Source: Thamnidium elegans
Taxonomy: Eukaryota; Mucoromycota; Mucoromycetes; Mucorales; Mucoraceae
Direction: 5' to 3'
Assembly (NCBI GenBank): GCA_025201345.1
Contig: JAIXMG010000009.1
Coordinates: 186,001 to 250,000, forward strand
Length of the DNA: 64,000 nt
Below the pieces are notes generated by a model. That model was not told the DNA's origin. It did no database searches and worked only from the letters and a program-made list of their open reading frames with translations. The position numbers were made by a program, and so were the translations under genes. Shown here piece after piece: positions 46,552 through 58,661 of this stretch (the first letter of the stretch is position 1; each line of letters opens with the position of its first letter).

Positions 46552-49154
46552 CTAAACTTGAATAGCTTCGTCTTCATTAATAGTATATCTTGAATACGAG
46601 TCTCTTTTATGACAAGTATGACGATGATGTTTATTGTGATGATGTCTTTTATGATGACATCGAGATTCTGGTTCGATAGAATAAGCTGAAGAGGAGTTCT
46701 TGATATGACTACACGACGATCGATGATGTCTCTTAGAGCAAGTATGTTTACTACGAGAACATCTATTCTCTGAAGGAGAACAACATTTGATAATAATACT
46801 AGGCATTATATTTTGATTACAATAATCGACTCTAGTATCATACATATACTGTGGCTCAATTTCTGTCTTGGGCTCGGTCTGACCAGTAGAGAACAACTGA
46901 ATGGTACTCCAGTTAATTAAATTATCTTGTTCTTCTTGTGTATCCGTACAGTTGGAAAATGTGGTTAGATCTGGAAGAGAGTAAGGTGATCGACGCAACT
47001 GCATACTTTGTAATTCTCTCTTTAATTTAGCAGGTAATCTAATTACAGTATCTTTAATAGCGTGTTGTGGAGGTAATGGTGGAGATAACTGTTCTGCTAG
47101 TGTACTTGTGGAAGAATTAGAAAGTAAATGCTCTTGCTCATTTTTTTCTTCTTCGGGTGCTAGGGTCAAAGGAGACGGTAATTCAGGAGGAGGGGTAATT
47201 GGACTAATCATCTGGGATGCGTTTGTATCGTCTTTTAAGCTATAACTGGTTGAGGAACACGATCTTTCATAAAGAGGCGTTTTTTTAGTTGGCTTTTCAG
47301 TTTCCATGACAGTTACCTTTGCTGGATTATCCCGTGGAATGACTTTTAAAGGAGACTCAGAAATTACCTGATTGATATATTGCTGTTGTTGTTGTTGTAT
47401 CTTTAACTGCTGTAACTGATATTGCTGTACCCTTTGTTGTTCCTGAAGTTGTAATTGCTTTTGTTCAATTTGATGTTGAATACGCTGCTGTTCTAACTGT
47501 TGTTGTATTTGTTGTTGTTCAATTTGTTGCTGAATTTGATGTTGCAGCTGCTGTTGCTGTTGCTGTTGCTGAATCTTTTGTTGCATGTTTATCTGTTGCC
47601 TTTGGTGTTGAAATTGTTGTTGTAGTAAAGTCTGAGGTGGGAAACTAGAGTAAACTGACATTGATCGGTTTAATGGAGATTTAACTGGGATATTAATCTC
47701 TTCGTTTGAACAAAATTCTTCTTGTAATTGGAACGGAAGACTAGTGTTACTTTGTATCGCGCCTGTTTGTAAGTAGCTTGATCTACTTACGGGAGGTGGA
47801 AGTGAATTACGAGGGCTAGCGGTCTTTTGAAGAAGGTTTATCTCGGATTGAGACTTTTTTTTTTTTTTTTTTTTTGGAAAAAAAAAGGAAATTAAATGTT
47901 TTAGGCTTTAATGTTATGAAATATAAATAATAAGCATACCTGAATTGGTATAGTTCCGTAACTAACGCCAGCATTACCATAAATATCGTTGGCTGCAGAC
48001 GCGGATCTGACAAGGTGTCCAGAAGCACGTTTTGTTCCAGGCGCAACAGGTGATTTAACATGACTGGTAAATGATTGAGACTGTACCAAAGGTTTACCTA
48101 CAGGCCTTGCAGAGGAACTAGCTAATATACCGCTATTATTTGACATGGGGGGTTCGTCTATATTACTATTATTATTATTAGTAGTAGTAGTAGCAAAAAT
48201 GAGAGGCATAGACGGAGAGCTCAAGCTTTTACGAGACGGAGAGGTTTGGTTATCTAAAAAGGGAGAATTATTTAAAGACCTACGTACTTCTTGTCGATGC
48301 CTTTCTTTCATCCTATCCATCAAATTAGTTGCCGTATTACCGTTGGTGGCAAGGGTAGAAGCAAGGGGGGCAGTTTTAATATGAGTAGTCGCGGATATAG
48401 TAGTAGGAGGAGTGGTAATTGACTTTCTTTCATTCATCATGCTGAGTAATTCGGCAGATGTAGTTATTCCGCCAATACTTTGACGCATTGCCGATCTAGC
48501 AATAATAGGCTCATTATCAGTATCAGAAAAGTATGAATCTGTATTATCAGAATGAAGTATCGTCTTGTCACGTTGCATATTGGGGTCGTTGTTATTGGAG
48601 AAATTGTTCAGGGGCCTGGGTCTCTGTTGTTGCATATTGCGAGATGCAGTCTTCTGTTCCTGTTCAGAAGCTACAGATGCAGGGCTTATGGCAACTCCAA
48701 CTAAACCATTACCAGATGATGGAGTTGTAGGTTGTGGTAAATCAAAGGAAAGAAGAGGTCCCGGTACTTTATTTTGACTTGCTATATTAAACCGATATAT
48801 ATATATTAAACGATTGATTTAGAAAAGGTTAAGAGTGTAAAGGAGATATTTACCTTTTTTATTGTTACCATTATTTGTTTTTGTTGTTACAATAGTAGGA
48901 TTTTGATAAATGCTATTATTTTTTTGTAAATATTTTACAGAATCAAGTTCATTCATAATATCATCCATCAAACTTGTTTCAGGTTGTTTCGGAACGGAAG
49001 TATCCATTATTTCAAAATCTCTTGAAGCAGGAAGGGGGGATAAAGAAGTGTTATCATTTTTCTGCGAAGGGAGGTGAGGTGTAAGTGAAAAAGCTTGATT
49101 AGAAGTTATTTGCCCTTGTTTTCGGGATTTCTTTGTAAAACTAAGTAGACCCAT
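46552..49154 (-). CDS. Large disordered polyQ protein, function unknown
   Basis: Three exons, 49154-48854, 48781-47940 and 47853-46552, join in frame to 814 aa. There is almost no folded domain. The N-terminus begins MGLLSFTKKSRKQG. The middle is rich in Ser, Asn and Thr with short conserved-looking islands (SYFSDTDNEPIIARSAMRQS, NLMDRMKERHRQEVRRSL, KRASGHLVRSASAANDIYGN). A long Gln-rich coiled-coil-prone stretch follows (about residues 450-560). The tail is rich in His/Arg/Ser (RHHRSSCSHI.., CHHKRHHHNKHH). The serine-flanked basic islands look like phosphorylation sites of a regulatory or scaffold protein. I do not recognise a family. Confidence 0.75.
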
Positions 49155-49817
49155 TTAAAAATTACTGCTTTACTATAAATATATATTATTACTATTAGTT
49201 TGATCTAGATAAAAAGATGATATAAAGTAATATAAAAGAGAGGGAGAAAGAGAGAGAGAGAGAGAGAAAAAAAAAAAGAGAAAGGAAAAAAAAACAAAAT
49301 AATAATAAAAAAAAAACAAAAGAAAAAAAGGCAACTAAGGGACGTTTTATACAAGTACCATGGAAAAAAAAACAATAGTAATATATGCAGTTGTAAACTA
49401 TATTAAGGTGGTATCTATATACCATTTATCTACAAACGCACATATTTTATATGATTTTCAAAAGAACAATCGATGGTGTTCACCTCCTGAAATTATTATT
49501 GTAGCACTTCCTTTCTTGGAAATTTGGGGTTTTGCGTGTATAAATATGTATAGACTATTATTTTATTAAGTTTAATGTATAAAGTTCATGTGTTATGCAA
49601 CATAAATAATTTTCTTTTTTCTTATTATAGAGATTAGCACCTTTGGTAAGTACTTTATAAATAATATTTCTTGTCATCATTATCAAATACTACTCTCCTA
49701 CTCATTTAATACTCCTTCCTCATTATTTTACCGCTGCTCTCATCCTCCTCCCCTTTCTTTCCCCTTTTTTTTTAAAAAAAAAATGTATACATAGTCGAAT
49801 AAAAAGACGAAAAGAGA

Positions 49818-49855
<38 letters not shown>

Positions 49856-51372
49856 CTACTAATAGTTATACATGATGATTCACCTAAAAATAGAGTGAAT
49901 TGCCACTAACTGGAGAGTAGTATATATTTGTATATAAATGTACGTTCACTTAGTAAAATTTCGTTTTACATTAATTTTTCATGTATAGAACAACGAAATA
50001 CATGAATATTTGTTAGTTTATTTTTTCATATAAATAAGATCTAGAGACAGTAGTAATTTACACTGATAAAAGAAAAACATTACCAAAATAAACTCTTTTA
50101 CCGATGTTAAGTAACAATATAATTTGCATAAAAACTTGGAATTTAAATAACGTTTTCTCTCGCTCCATTTAAACCAACCCTTTTTTATTTGGATCGCTTG
50201 CTTTTCTTTTATTTCTTTATTTATATACCAACCTTTTATCCCGGTATAATAAAGAGTATTTCTCCTGGAGTTAATAGCTTATTGGTAAATGAATATTCAT
50301 GTTTGTTAGTTAAAAACGATTCCTCCCTTTTTGGGTGTCAATCGTACTAATGGCATCATATATTTAAAGAAGCAAGAAAAAGAAAGAGAGACGTACGAAA
50401 GATCCCGCGAGATTTTTCTCTTGATTATGTACTATCTGACGTGACCTATGCAGAACTTGATGTAACTTGCTTTATCGAGTAGCAACTGTTTTTCCTACGT
50501 CATTTTGTTTTTGTTTTGAAGGTATCTTTCATTACCTTTTAATTGATGCTAAAAAAAAAAGGCCCACTATTTGGCACCGTTAACACTGCAAACATTCTAT
50601 TGATTAAGGCGATCGCATAGAAAGTGTTTATATGCAATTCCGCCATTGGTTACACATCTTTTTTTTTTTTTTTTTTTTTTTTTTTGGTTTTGTTCGGTTA
50701 TCATTAAGATGTACATAGTATTAATGTGCTTAGTATAAAGATATAATAGTATTACATTTTTACCGTCAAGATGTATAATAATCCCTTTTACGTTCAAATG
50801 TACATGTCATATTTATAAGTAAAGGTATTTTAATATATAATTAAACGAAAATAAAAATAAAAAAAGAACCCGTGGAAAAATTATGTAATGAAAAAAGCTG
50901 TATAATTCGCTACAAAAAAAAATATTTACCCTGGAACATGCCTTATAAAGTTCCCCCCAGATCAGAATAAAACCAGACAGGAATTATCGAGATTTCTCCT
51001 TTTTTGTCACTTAATATATTATACGATGTAAGTAAGAGGAGTTGTATATGACCTTATGCTATCGAATAACTTTTGATTGATATAGTTACTTTAGCTAATT
51101 ACAACTAATTAAATCGACAGATATGTAGATACTATACTTTTTTTTTATGCAGCTGAAGTCAATCTATGTATGTAAGAAAAAAAAATAAACCTGTATAGTT
51201 CTTTTTTGAACAACCAAATAGTGATTATAGTAACTGTGGTATAATTCATACAAGCCGCAAAACTGTCTTTACATGTAAAAAGTACGTGTACATACAATTC
51301 ATTCTTATATGTAATGATATTCAAGTTATATAAATGTAAGATTTTATTAATTAATTAATTAGAAAAAAAAAT
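49155..51372. other. Intergenic region of 2.2 kb, no gene
   Basis: It contains A/G-rich repeats (49235-49330), a (TA)n run (about 49819-49851), T10A10 near 49768-49787, and poly-T (50660-50685). Short open frames show no domain. No tRNA-like or rRNA-like signal was found. Confidence 0.5.
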
Positions 51373-52449
51373 TTAATCAGATTCTTCGTCAGACTCTTCT
51401 TCGGAAGCATTTTGAAGCCATTCCAAGAAAGGAGCAGCAGCCTTCTTAATTTCCTTGGAGATATCACGCTCAACGTAACGCTTGGAAGGCTTCTCACCCC
51501 ACTTGATGAAAACGTCATCCTCAATAATATCCAAATCGTAAACCTTCATTAAGATGGTAGGAATCTTCTTTAAAAGAGCATCCTTATAATCAACACCAAC
51601 AAGACGTTCAATACCACCAAGAGTAGCCTTTTGATGCTTTTCGTCAGTGACAAACTTGCGAAGTAATTTGGCACGCTTAGGAATTTGAGCAATGATATTT
51701 TCATCAAAGATACCTTGAACTAATACTTGACAAGCCTTATACTTATCAAGGACGCCCAACTCTTCGGCCTTTTCAATGATAGCTTCATTAGAATTTTCCT
51801 TATTCTCCAAGAGCCAAACACCGAAAGCTTCGTACTTGTTTTCACCACCTTCCTCATCTTCATCTTCAGCAAAGGCACCATGACCCTTGACGGATAATTC
51901 CTTCATACGTTGAGCAACAGCAGCATCACTAGTATCCTCAGACCAATCTTCAAGAGCCAACTTACTTTCCATATTAAGACCAGCAGCTTGCTTTGAAAGA
52001 CGTTGAGAGATAATATCATCATCTGAACCATTACCATCGCCTTCTTCATTGGCATTATCAGCATCTTCACCAGTGTTATTGGCTTGAGCAGTAGCAGCCT
52101 TACGTTGCTTACGAACATTCTTGGAAGCAACAGCAGGAGGGTTCTTTACGATAAAGGTAGAAAGCTTATGACGCATATCACCATTGTTTCTAGCACCACA
52201 AGCTTTACAGTCCATAACAATTTCGTCGTTCTTGATAATGATATCTGTCTCGGGGTTCTTACATGATTGACATAAAACGTACTTGTTAATAAAACCATCG
52301 AGAGTATTTTGAAGCTTGATGGGATCGTGATCACCATTGACAATATAACGTTCATTCTTATCATCGCATTTAACTTGGGCACCAAGTTCACAACCAAAGT
52401 ACTTGGTAGGGTCTAATTTTAATAAAATATATAAGTTAGGCCGCAAATA

Positions 52450-52492
<43 letters not shown>

Positions 52493-52706
52493 TACATGAA
52501 GGAGGACGGGATAAAGCACGAGCAATTTCAGCCATGTTCATGATTACAGTTTTGATACCGTTACCTTTACCTTCAACCTATTATACATATGTAAGTATGC
52601 TATTATTATTTTATATCTCTATTATATTTACCTTTGCTTGAAGTTTGGGCATCTTGTAACGATAAAAAGAATCTTGGACGTCACGTCTAACATTTACAGT
52701 AGCCAT
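51373..52706 (-). CDS. TIF5: Translation initiation factor eIF5
   Basis: Three exons, 52706-52632, 52577-52496 and 52412-51373, give 398 aa. The N-terminus ([19 protein letters not shown] then [14 protein letters not shown] and [13 protein letters not shown]) is the eIF5 GTPase-activating domain, with the arginine finger region near the start. A C2-C2 zinc ribbon follows (CQSC..and CKAC). After an acidic, Lys-rich linker comes the C-terminal W2/HEAT domain that binds eIF2-beta and eIF1, ending in an acidic tail (EEESDEESD). eIF5 triggers GTP hydrolysis by eIF2 at start-codon recognition. The second intron begins GTAAG directly followed by 40 T residues (52451-52490 on the plus strand). Confidence 0.95.
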
Positions 52707-53385
52707 GATGAATAATTATTTTAAAAAGTGGAGTGTTAAAAGGGAAAAAAAATAAAAAAAAGAGATTGAATAAGGGAAAAATAAAAAAGAGGATATTTTC
52801 TTTTAAAGAGAAAAAAAGAAAATCTATTAGTTATGTGTTAGAATTTAAGAGAAAAAAAAAGTTAAGAAAGAGATTTGTTCTTCTTTTTAACTTTGAGAAA
52901 TTGATGTAATGGGTGCTGCTCTATGCTGTCTTTCTGTTCGGATATTCGATTCAAATTTAATGTCATGTACAAGTTATTTGACAACTTTTTTCTTTTTTCT
53001 TTTTATTAGCTTTTTTGGAAGTGAGGGTTTCTTTTTTTTTTTTCTTGAAAAAAAAGAACTAAAGTTTTTTTTAAATAAATAAAAATGAGAAGGTAAATAA
53101 AAAACGCTGCGGTCCAAGAAAGATTTTTTTTTTTAAAAAAAATTATAATACTGTGACCGCTCAAAAGCATTGGATTGATGTCATATGATGAAGGTATTTG
53201 AAAGTCCTTTTTCCTTCCTTCTTAGGAATTTTATGTTACATGGGGGGATGTGGGGGGAGAGATTGATTTGGGAATACTTTTATCAAGGCTTAGAGATTCT
53301 GTAAGAAGTTATAGACGGATTATAGCTAAACACAAAGACAATTATATTAAATATATACAGACTATACACCACCTAAGCTCATAAA
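52707..53385. other. Promoter side of eIF5 and left flank of the Fanzor relic
   Basis: The leader next to the eIF5 start is A/G-rich, with several T(n)A(n) tracts (for example 53131-53149) and a G-rich patch at 53241-53259. No clear element terminus was found. Confidence 0.5.
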
Positions 53386-55155
53386 TTCTCATCAGATATC
53401 GCTATTTGAATGCATTAAAAATCGAAACTGCTTATTTGAACAGTATTAAAGCTCATTTTGGTAATACTTGTAAACTTTATATGTTTTTGAATCATCTTTG
53501 TGATAAGAACGAAAATTTGGACGATCTTCAAAAAATATTAGCAGCTGAAGATCACAACAAAGATGTGATCAAAGATAAGGTTCGTGAAGAGGTTTTAGAG
53601 CCCTGCAACCAGATCAAGCTATCTATCTCTAAAAAGAAGACGCTTGAAACGGATAGATTAGATAATATATCAAAAGTTAAACTTCAAACACTGTTGTCAA
53701 TGTATGAAACTGATTACAAATTTCAAAAAGATTCGATTTATTATGACGTGAAAGCTCACCCATTAAATCATTTCAAGACATTTTACAAACTCCAAGAACT
53801 ATGTGAATCGATAGTAAATTTTCATATTTTGAAGAGCAAAAAGCCCTTACGTTTTGAAGGTACGATAGAATCTGATGGAATCGGTGTCTCTATAATCAAA
53901 CAAAATACTCCAACAATCGAAGAGCTCTTACAAACATCAATAAGCAACAATCTGCAATTAAGAATACATATGAAGTCAAGCACATTGAGAATTTGACTCA
54001 AAAATATCTAAAGCAAACAGTTGATAAATGTGTTTTGGTTGATCCAGGTCGCCGTGAATTGATGTATTGTACGAAAGAAACGAACATTGCTAGTGAAAAA
54101 AAACCTCCCCCCCCCCCCCTCATATTCACCAAGAACTGCCATACAAATGGTCCAGACATTTTAGGTCTTTAAGAAAGCGTAATCCACCCGTTGTGGTCAA
54201 ATCGGCTGAAACAGCTTTTTCTGAAACGGAATCTGGCTCTGTAAGCTTAGAAAATTTTGTACAATATATTAAGAAAAGAGCTTCAGTAAAAAAAAAAATT
54301 ATATATGAATACTATGGAAACGAGAAAATAAAGAGTGAAGAGATATTTTTTCCTAATTCTGAATTTGACTTTCGCGTTGACAAAACGCGGCAACTTATAT
54401 CATGGAAATTTATTTATAGCAAGAACACACGATTTTTATCCCCAACGTGAGCATTACTACTCTGATAGCTCTTCAAATTTTCATACCTATACTACTTGTT
54501 TAAAAGTAGTGCTGCAGCAAGAAAGTATTTTCAGAAAGATTAGACAAGACGGAGAAGGCTAAACTGGTAGAATTGGCAGACGACATGGATACACAACAAA
54601 AAGCATATCAGTAAAATATTGCAAAAGTTACAACCACTACTATTTCGAAAGCTCAAGTTTTCTGCTAAGCTCTACGTTGATCATAACGATCAAAGCTGGT
54701 CAAGAAGTTGAAAAGTAAATTTGGTTCAGATACTGTTTTTATTCTAGGAAATTGGTCCTCCCTGAATACCAAATATCAAGAACCAACAAGAAACAAAGGA
54801 TTAATAAAGATGTTGAAAAAGAATGGAATCGCTGTATACCTGATCAACGAGTTTAGGACGTCTTCTATATGTCCAATTTGTGAAAACAAATTGGTTAAAT
54901 TCAAAGTTATAACAAACCCTCGTCCATATAAAAGACAGAAGAGGCCAAACGTGATATGTCATGGGCTGTTGAGGTAAGTTAAAGAAAAAAAATTATTAGT
55001 AACTCATGCAACGCTAGATGTACAATCCACGCTTGTCTCGAAGGAAGAGAAATGAGATTATGGAATTGTGACTTGGCCACAACTCTTAATTTTCTTAAAT
55101 ACTACAGAGCTTGAGAAATACCAGTAAACGTCCTGCTGCTTTCCGCAAAAATAAT
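53386..55155 (+). pseudogene. Decayed Fanzor (eukaryotic TnpB-like RNA-guided nuclease) gene
   Basis: Reading begins around RYLNALKIETAYLNSIKAHF, with the N-terminus missing. It has several frameshifts (near 53965 and at several points in 54090-54700). The diagnostic parts survive in order: CVLVDPGRRELMYC with the RuvC-I Asp at 54041; FILGNWSSLNTKYQEPTRNK; YLINEFRTSSICPICENKL with a zinc-finger CxxC; and, after a possible 26-nt intron at 54974-54999, SNSCNARC and RLWNCDLATTLNFLKYY (RuvC-III). Intact relatives have NRD where this copy has NCD; the Asp itself is kept. The DPG..E, EFRTS.CP.C and LWN.DLA.TLN order is that of TnpB/Fanzor proteins. A C12-13 run and A-runs interrupt it. It is clearly dead. 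Confidence 0.85.
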
Positions 55156-56543
55156 TAAAAAAAAAACAATCCGTTGAAGTTGTCGCTTCTATATTTTAAT
55201 ATCGGGTATTGTCATTTTATATTGGCATTGTATTACGTAAAGAGATAAAGGGTAAACAATTATTTTCATTTTTCACATTCAGGCCCAGGCTTTTCTTCTT
55301 TTGGGAGTTTCTCTCTGAGTGTGATATCAACGGCGAAACTAAATATCGTAAACGGGTTAAATTGGTCATGCTGAGTACAACAACATCTGTTGCCTGGGGC
55401 TACGCTCTTTCGGTTCCCAACCGTTGTTATGGATACAACAATGCAAGTATTTATAACAGGGTATTTTTTATCCGGAAAATGTAGTCATAAACGCATTTAT
55501 AACGGGTTTCGCATACAAAAAGTCTTTTTCTTTTTTTTGTTTAGAAATATATAGTAAGCAAATATAAATTTTATTTTTATAAAAAAAAAAAAAAAACCGG
55601 TTTCTAAAAAAACTAGTAACATTTTTTTTTATTTCGTTCTAGATATGTAGCAAATAACTATAGTTATACTTTTGCATCATTTGTCATATTGACTATTTCC
55701 ATTGTTATTAATACCACTCTTCGATAAATACAAAAATTACAAACCCCAAAGTATCCTTCAATATCAAATAAGCTACACAAACACATAGTAGAGAATAAAG
55801 TATTTGTTTTTGGAAGCTCATATACTTTTTTTTTAAAGAAAAAAACTTGTAATTTCAAAGTAGCTCTGTGTTGATAAATAAATAAATAAAGTGTCAGATT
55901 TTGACAGCTTCAGAAGGGAAAGAACGAATAATTTCATTAGGTATAAACTATCCATATTGAAAGCGGTCACCTTGTACAGTAGTACTCCGGTTATACGACA
56001 CGAAAAAAAAAGGGGGGGGGGAGGAGAACAGGCCCCCACCCCCCACAAACAATACATGATTACAGTAAAAATCCAATAATGCGGTTTCTACTTTTATGTG
56101 TGTACTATTGAAAGGATTTCATACGCGCCCCTTTTTTTTTAAACACGAGATAATATCATCATTTCTCTCTCTCTTTTCTTTCCCTTTTGCGCAGCTCGAA
56201 GGCTAATGACTAGCTTTTGCGAATGATGTTTATTTCTTTCATGAATAAATTTTTCTTACTAAACCAAAACCACAACACTATATAACCTTTTCTTTAAAAA
56301 AAAATATTCGTACACATATAGATAAAAGAAAACAGTTAAATGACGACAGGTTGGTTTTTTTCGGAGTGAATACTGCTCGGTCTCTTAAATTAAAGTGCAA
56401 CATTTTTTCTTGTTTCAGAAATTAGGATGTACCTGTTTTAGTCAATTTAAAATAACAATTGAAACGAAAAAAAAAAACTCTTTTTCCCTTCTTCTTTTTT
56501 ATCTGCAATTTTTATTTTTATTTTATCGCTGTTAAAATAATAA
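55156..56543. other. Right flank of the Fanzor relic and upstream of the Sel1-repeat gene
   Basis: A 91-codon open frame at 55209-55484 includes KRVKLVMLSTTTSVAWGYAL but I do not recognise it; it may be part of the old element. There is an A9G9 junction near 56003-56020. Nothing else is seen. Confidence 0.45.
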
Positions 56544-58627
56544 ATGGAAAGTAATACTAAAAATAAATTAACAGTGGAATTTTATGATACAACCCATCAA
56601 ATATTAAAACACTATTACATCAATCAAACTATATCCGACGTTTTACCATCCTCTGTTACTATGGTGACAGATAACGAATTATATCAAAAAGCTAATACCA
56701 ACGACAATACTATTTTAATACGCGTACATAAGGCTCAGTGTAAACTATACGGAATAGGTACTGAAAAAGACCAGGATCAAGGCTTTCGAGAATTATATCA
56801 ACTACGACAATATCCCGAATCCTACTACCCTTTAGCTTGTTACTATGACGATACTCATAACCAAAAAGCGTTTGAATATTTTAATAAATGCGACACCAGT
56901 TTAGCAAAATATCGCATGTCTATTATTTTATTTAAACAATACAAGGCCGAGCAAGGCTTAGAATATATGATAGTATCGGCAAACGAAGGAAATAAATATG
57001 CTCAGCTAATATTGGCCATCTATTATCATCGCGGTATACTTGTCAAACAATCAACTGAAACTGCCAAACTGTGGTACCAGAGATCGGCAAACCAAGGATT
57101 GGCGGAGGCTCAAACAGCACTTGCAAACTTACTTTTACAAATTTATTCGGAAAAAACCAAAGTCGATTCAGAACAAACTTTATTAGATCATGCACTGGAT
57201 TGGTTATTTAAAGCTAAAATTCAGGTAATTTAAACTTTATTAGAAATATACAGAGAGAAGAAAAGAAAAAAAAGACTTATGCATTGTACACAAACAGGAA
57301 AATGCAAGTGCTTTAATTCGACTTGGTTCTTTGCATGAAGAAGGCATTTTAGTAGAACAAGATAATTCAAAAGCAATCGAGTATTACCAACGAGCTACCT
57401 TATCCCCTTTTGCATATCCATCTATATTATCATTAGCACATTACTTGGTTGGTATCAATTATCATCTTGGAAGGTTGGGACTAACACCAGATACAAGCAA
57501 GGCACTAGACCACTTGACAAAATCCTCGCAACTAGGATATGCTCCAGCCCAACGTACTTTAGGCATCATGTATGCAGAAGGAATTGGTATAGAAAAGAAC
57601 GTAGAACAATCACGAATTTTATTTCAACTAGCAGCGTCACAAGGAGATATTCGATCGTTAGGATTTATAGCTCATACCGAAAAGACATTGGATGCATACG
57701 AACGCGCTGCAAGAGCCGGTTCACTATCATCTCAAATTGCTTTAGCACAATTATATCAATCAAGTCATCAACATGCACTTGCATTAAAATGGTTCGAAAT
57801 CGCATCTCAAAGCACCCGGGTCGACCAAATTTCCATTTTAAAAGTGAATCTTGGATATTTGGATCAACGTAATACAGCTCGTTTAATGGTAGCACGATAC
57901 AGATATAACGGTTGGGGTGGCGTAAAAAAGGATATGGATTGGGCCGTGAAAGAATTAATGGATTTATCAACAACTGATTTTTCGGAAGCGCATTATTGGT
58001 TAGCCGCGTGGTACGAAGAGGTCAAATATGATTTAGAAGAGGCATATAGGTTATATATGAAGGGTGCAATATCAAACGATATAGATTGTCAGTTTCAAGT
58101 AGCCTATATGCTTTCAAACGGATTTACGAGATCTAACGGTGATGTGATCAAAGACACTGAAGCCGCATTTATATGGTATATCAAGGCAGCTGAACGAGGA
58201 CATAAAACGGCGCAATATAGCGTAGGACTTTATTATGAAAATGGATTATATATAAATGTCGATATTAAAAAAGCTATTTATTGGTATAAATTAGCATCTT
58301 CAAGCAACATGACGTTAGCAATGGTACGATTAGCTAGGTTATTAGATAACTCGACTGAATCGTTAAAGTGGTTAAACAGGGCTATCGATCAGGGTGATGT
58401 TTCTGCTTTACGTGAATTAGCAACATTCTATAAAAACGGTTTAATTGAAGGAGATCAACAGCAAAAAGCAATGTATTTATTTCAGCAAGCTGCAGGAAAA
58501 AACGATGCCATGTCTTGGCATGCGCTATCAGAATTCTATGAACATGGTACCATCGAGCCTGTCAACCTTGAAAAGGCCGTTTCTTGTTTAATGAAAGCGG
58601 AAAATCTAGGTTACTCAGTGTAACGTC

Positions 58628-58661
<34 letters not shown>

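Noticed and set aside
55209..55484. 91-codon open frame after the Fanzor relic
   Set aside because: I recognise no domain and cannot connect it to the Fanzor; it is left as flank.
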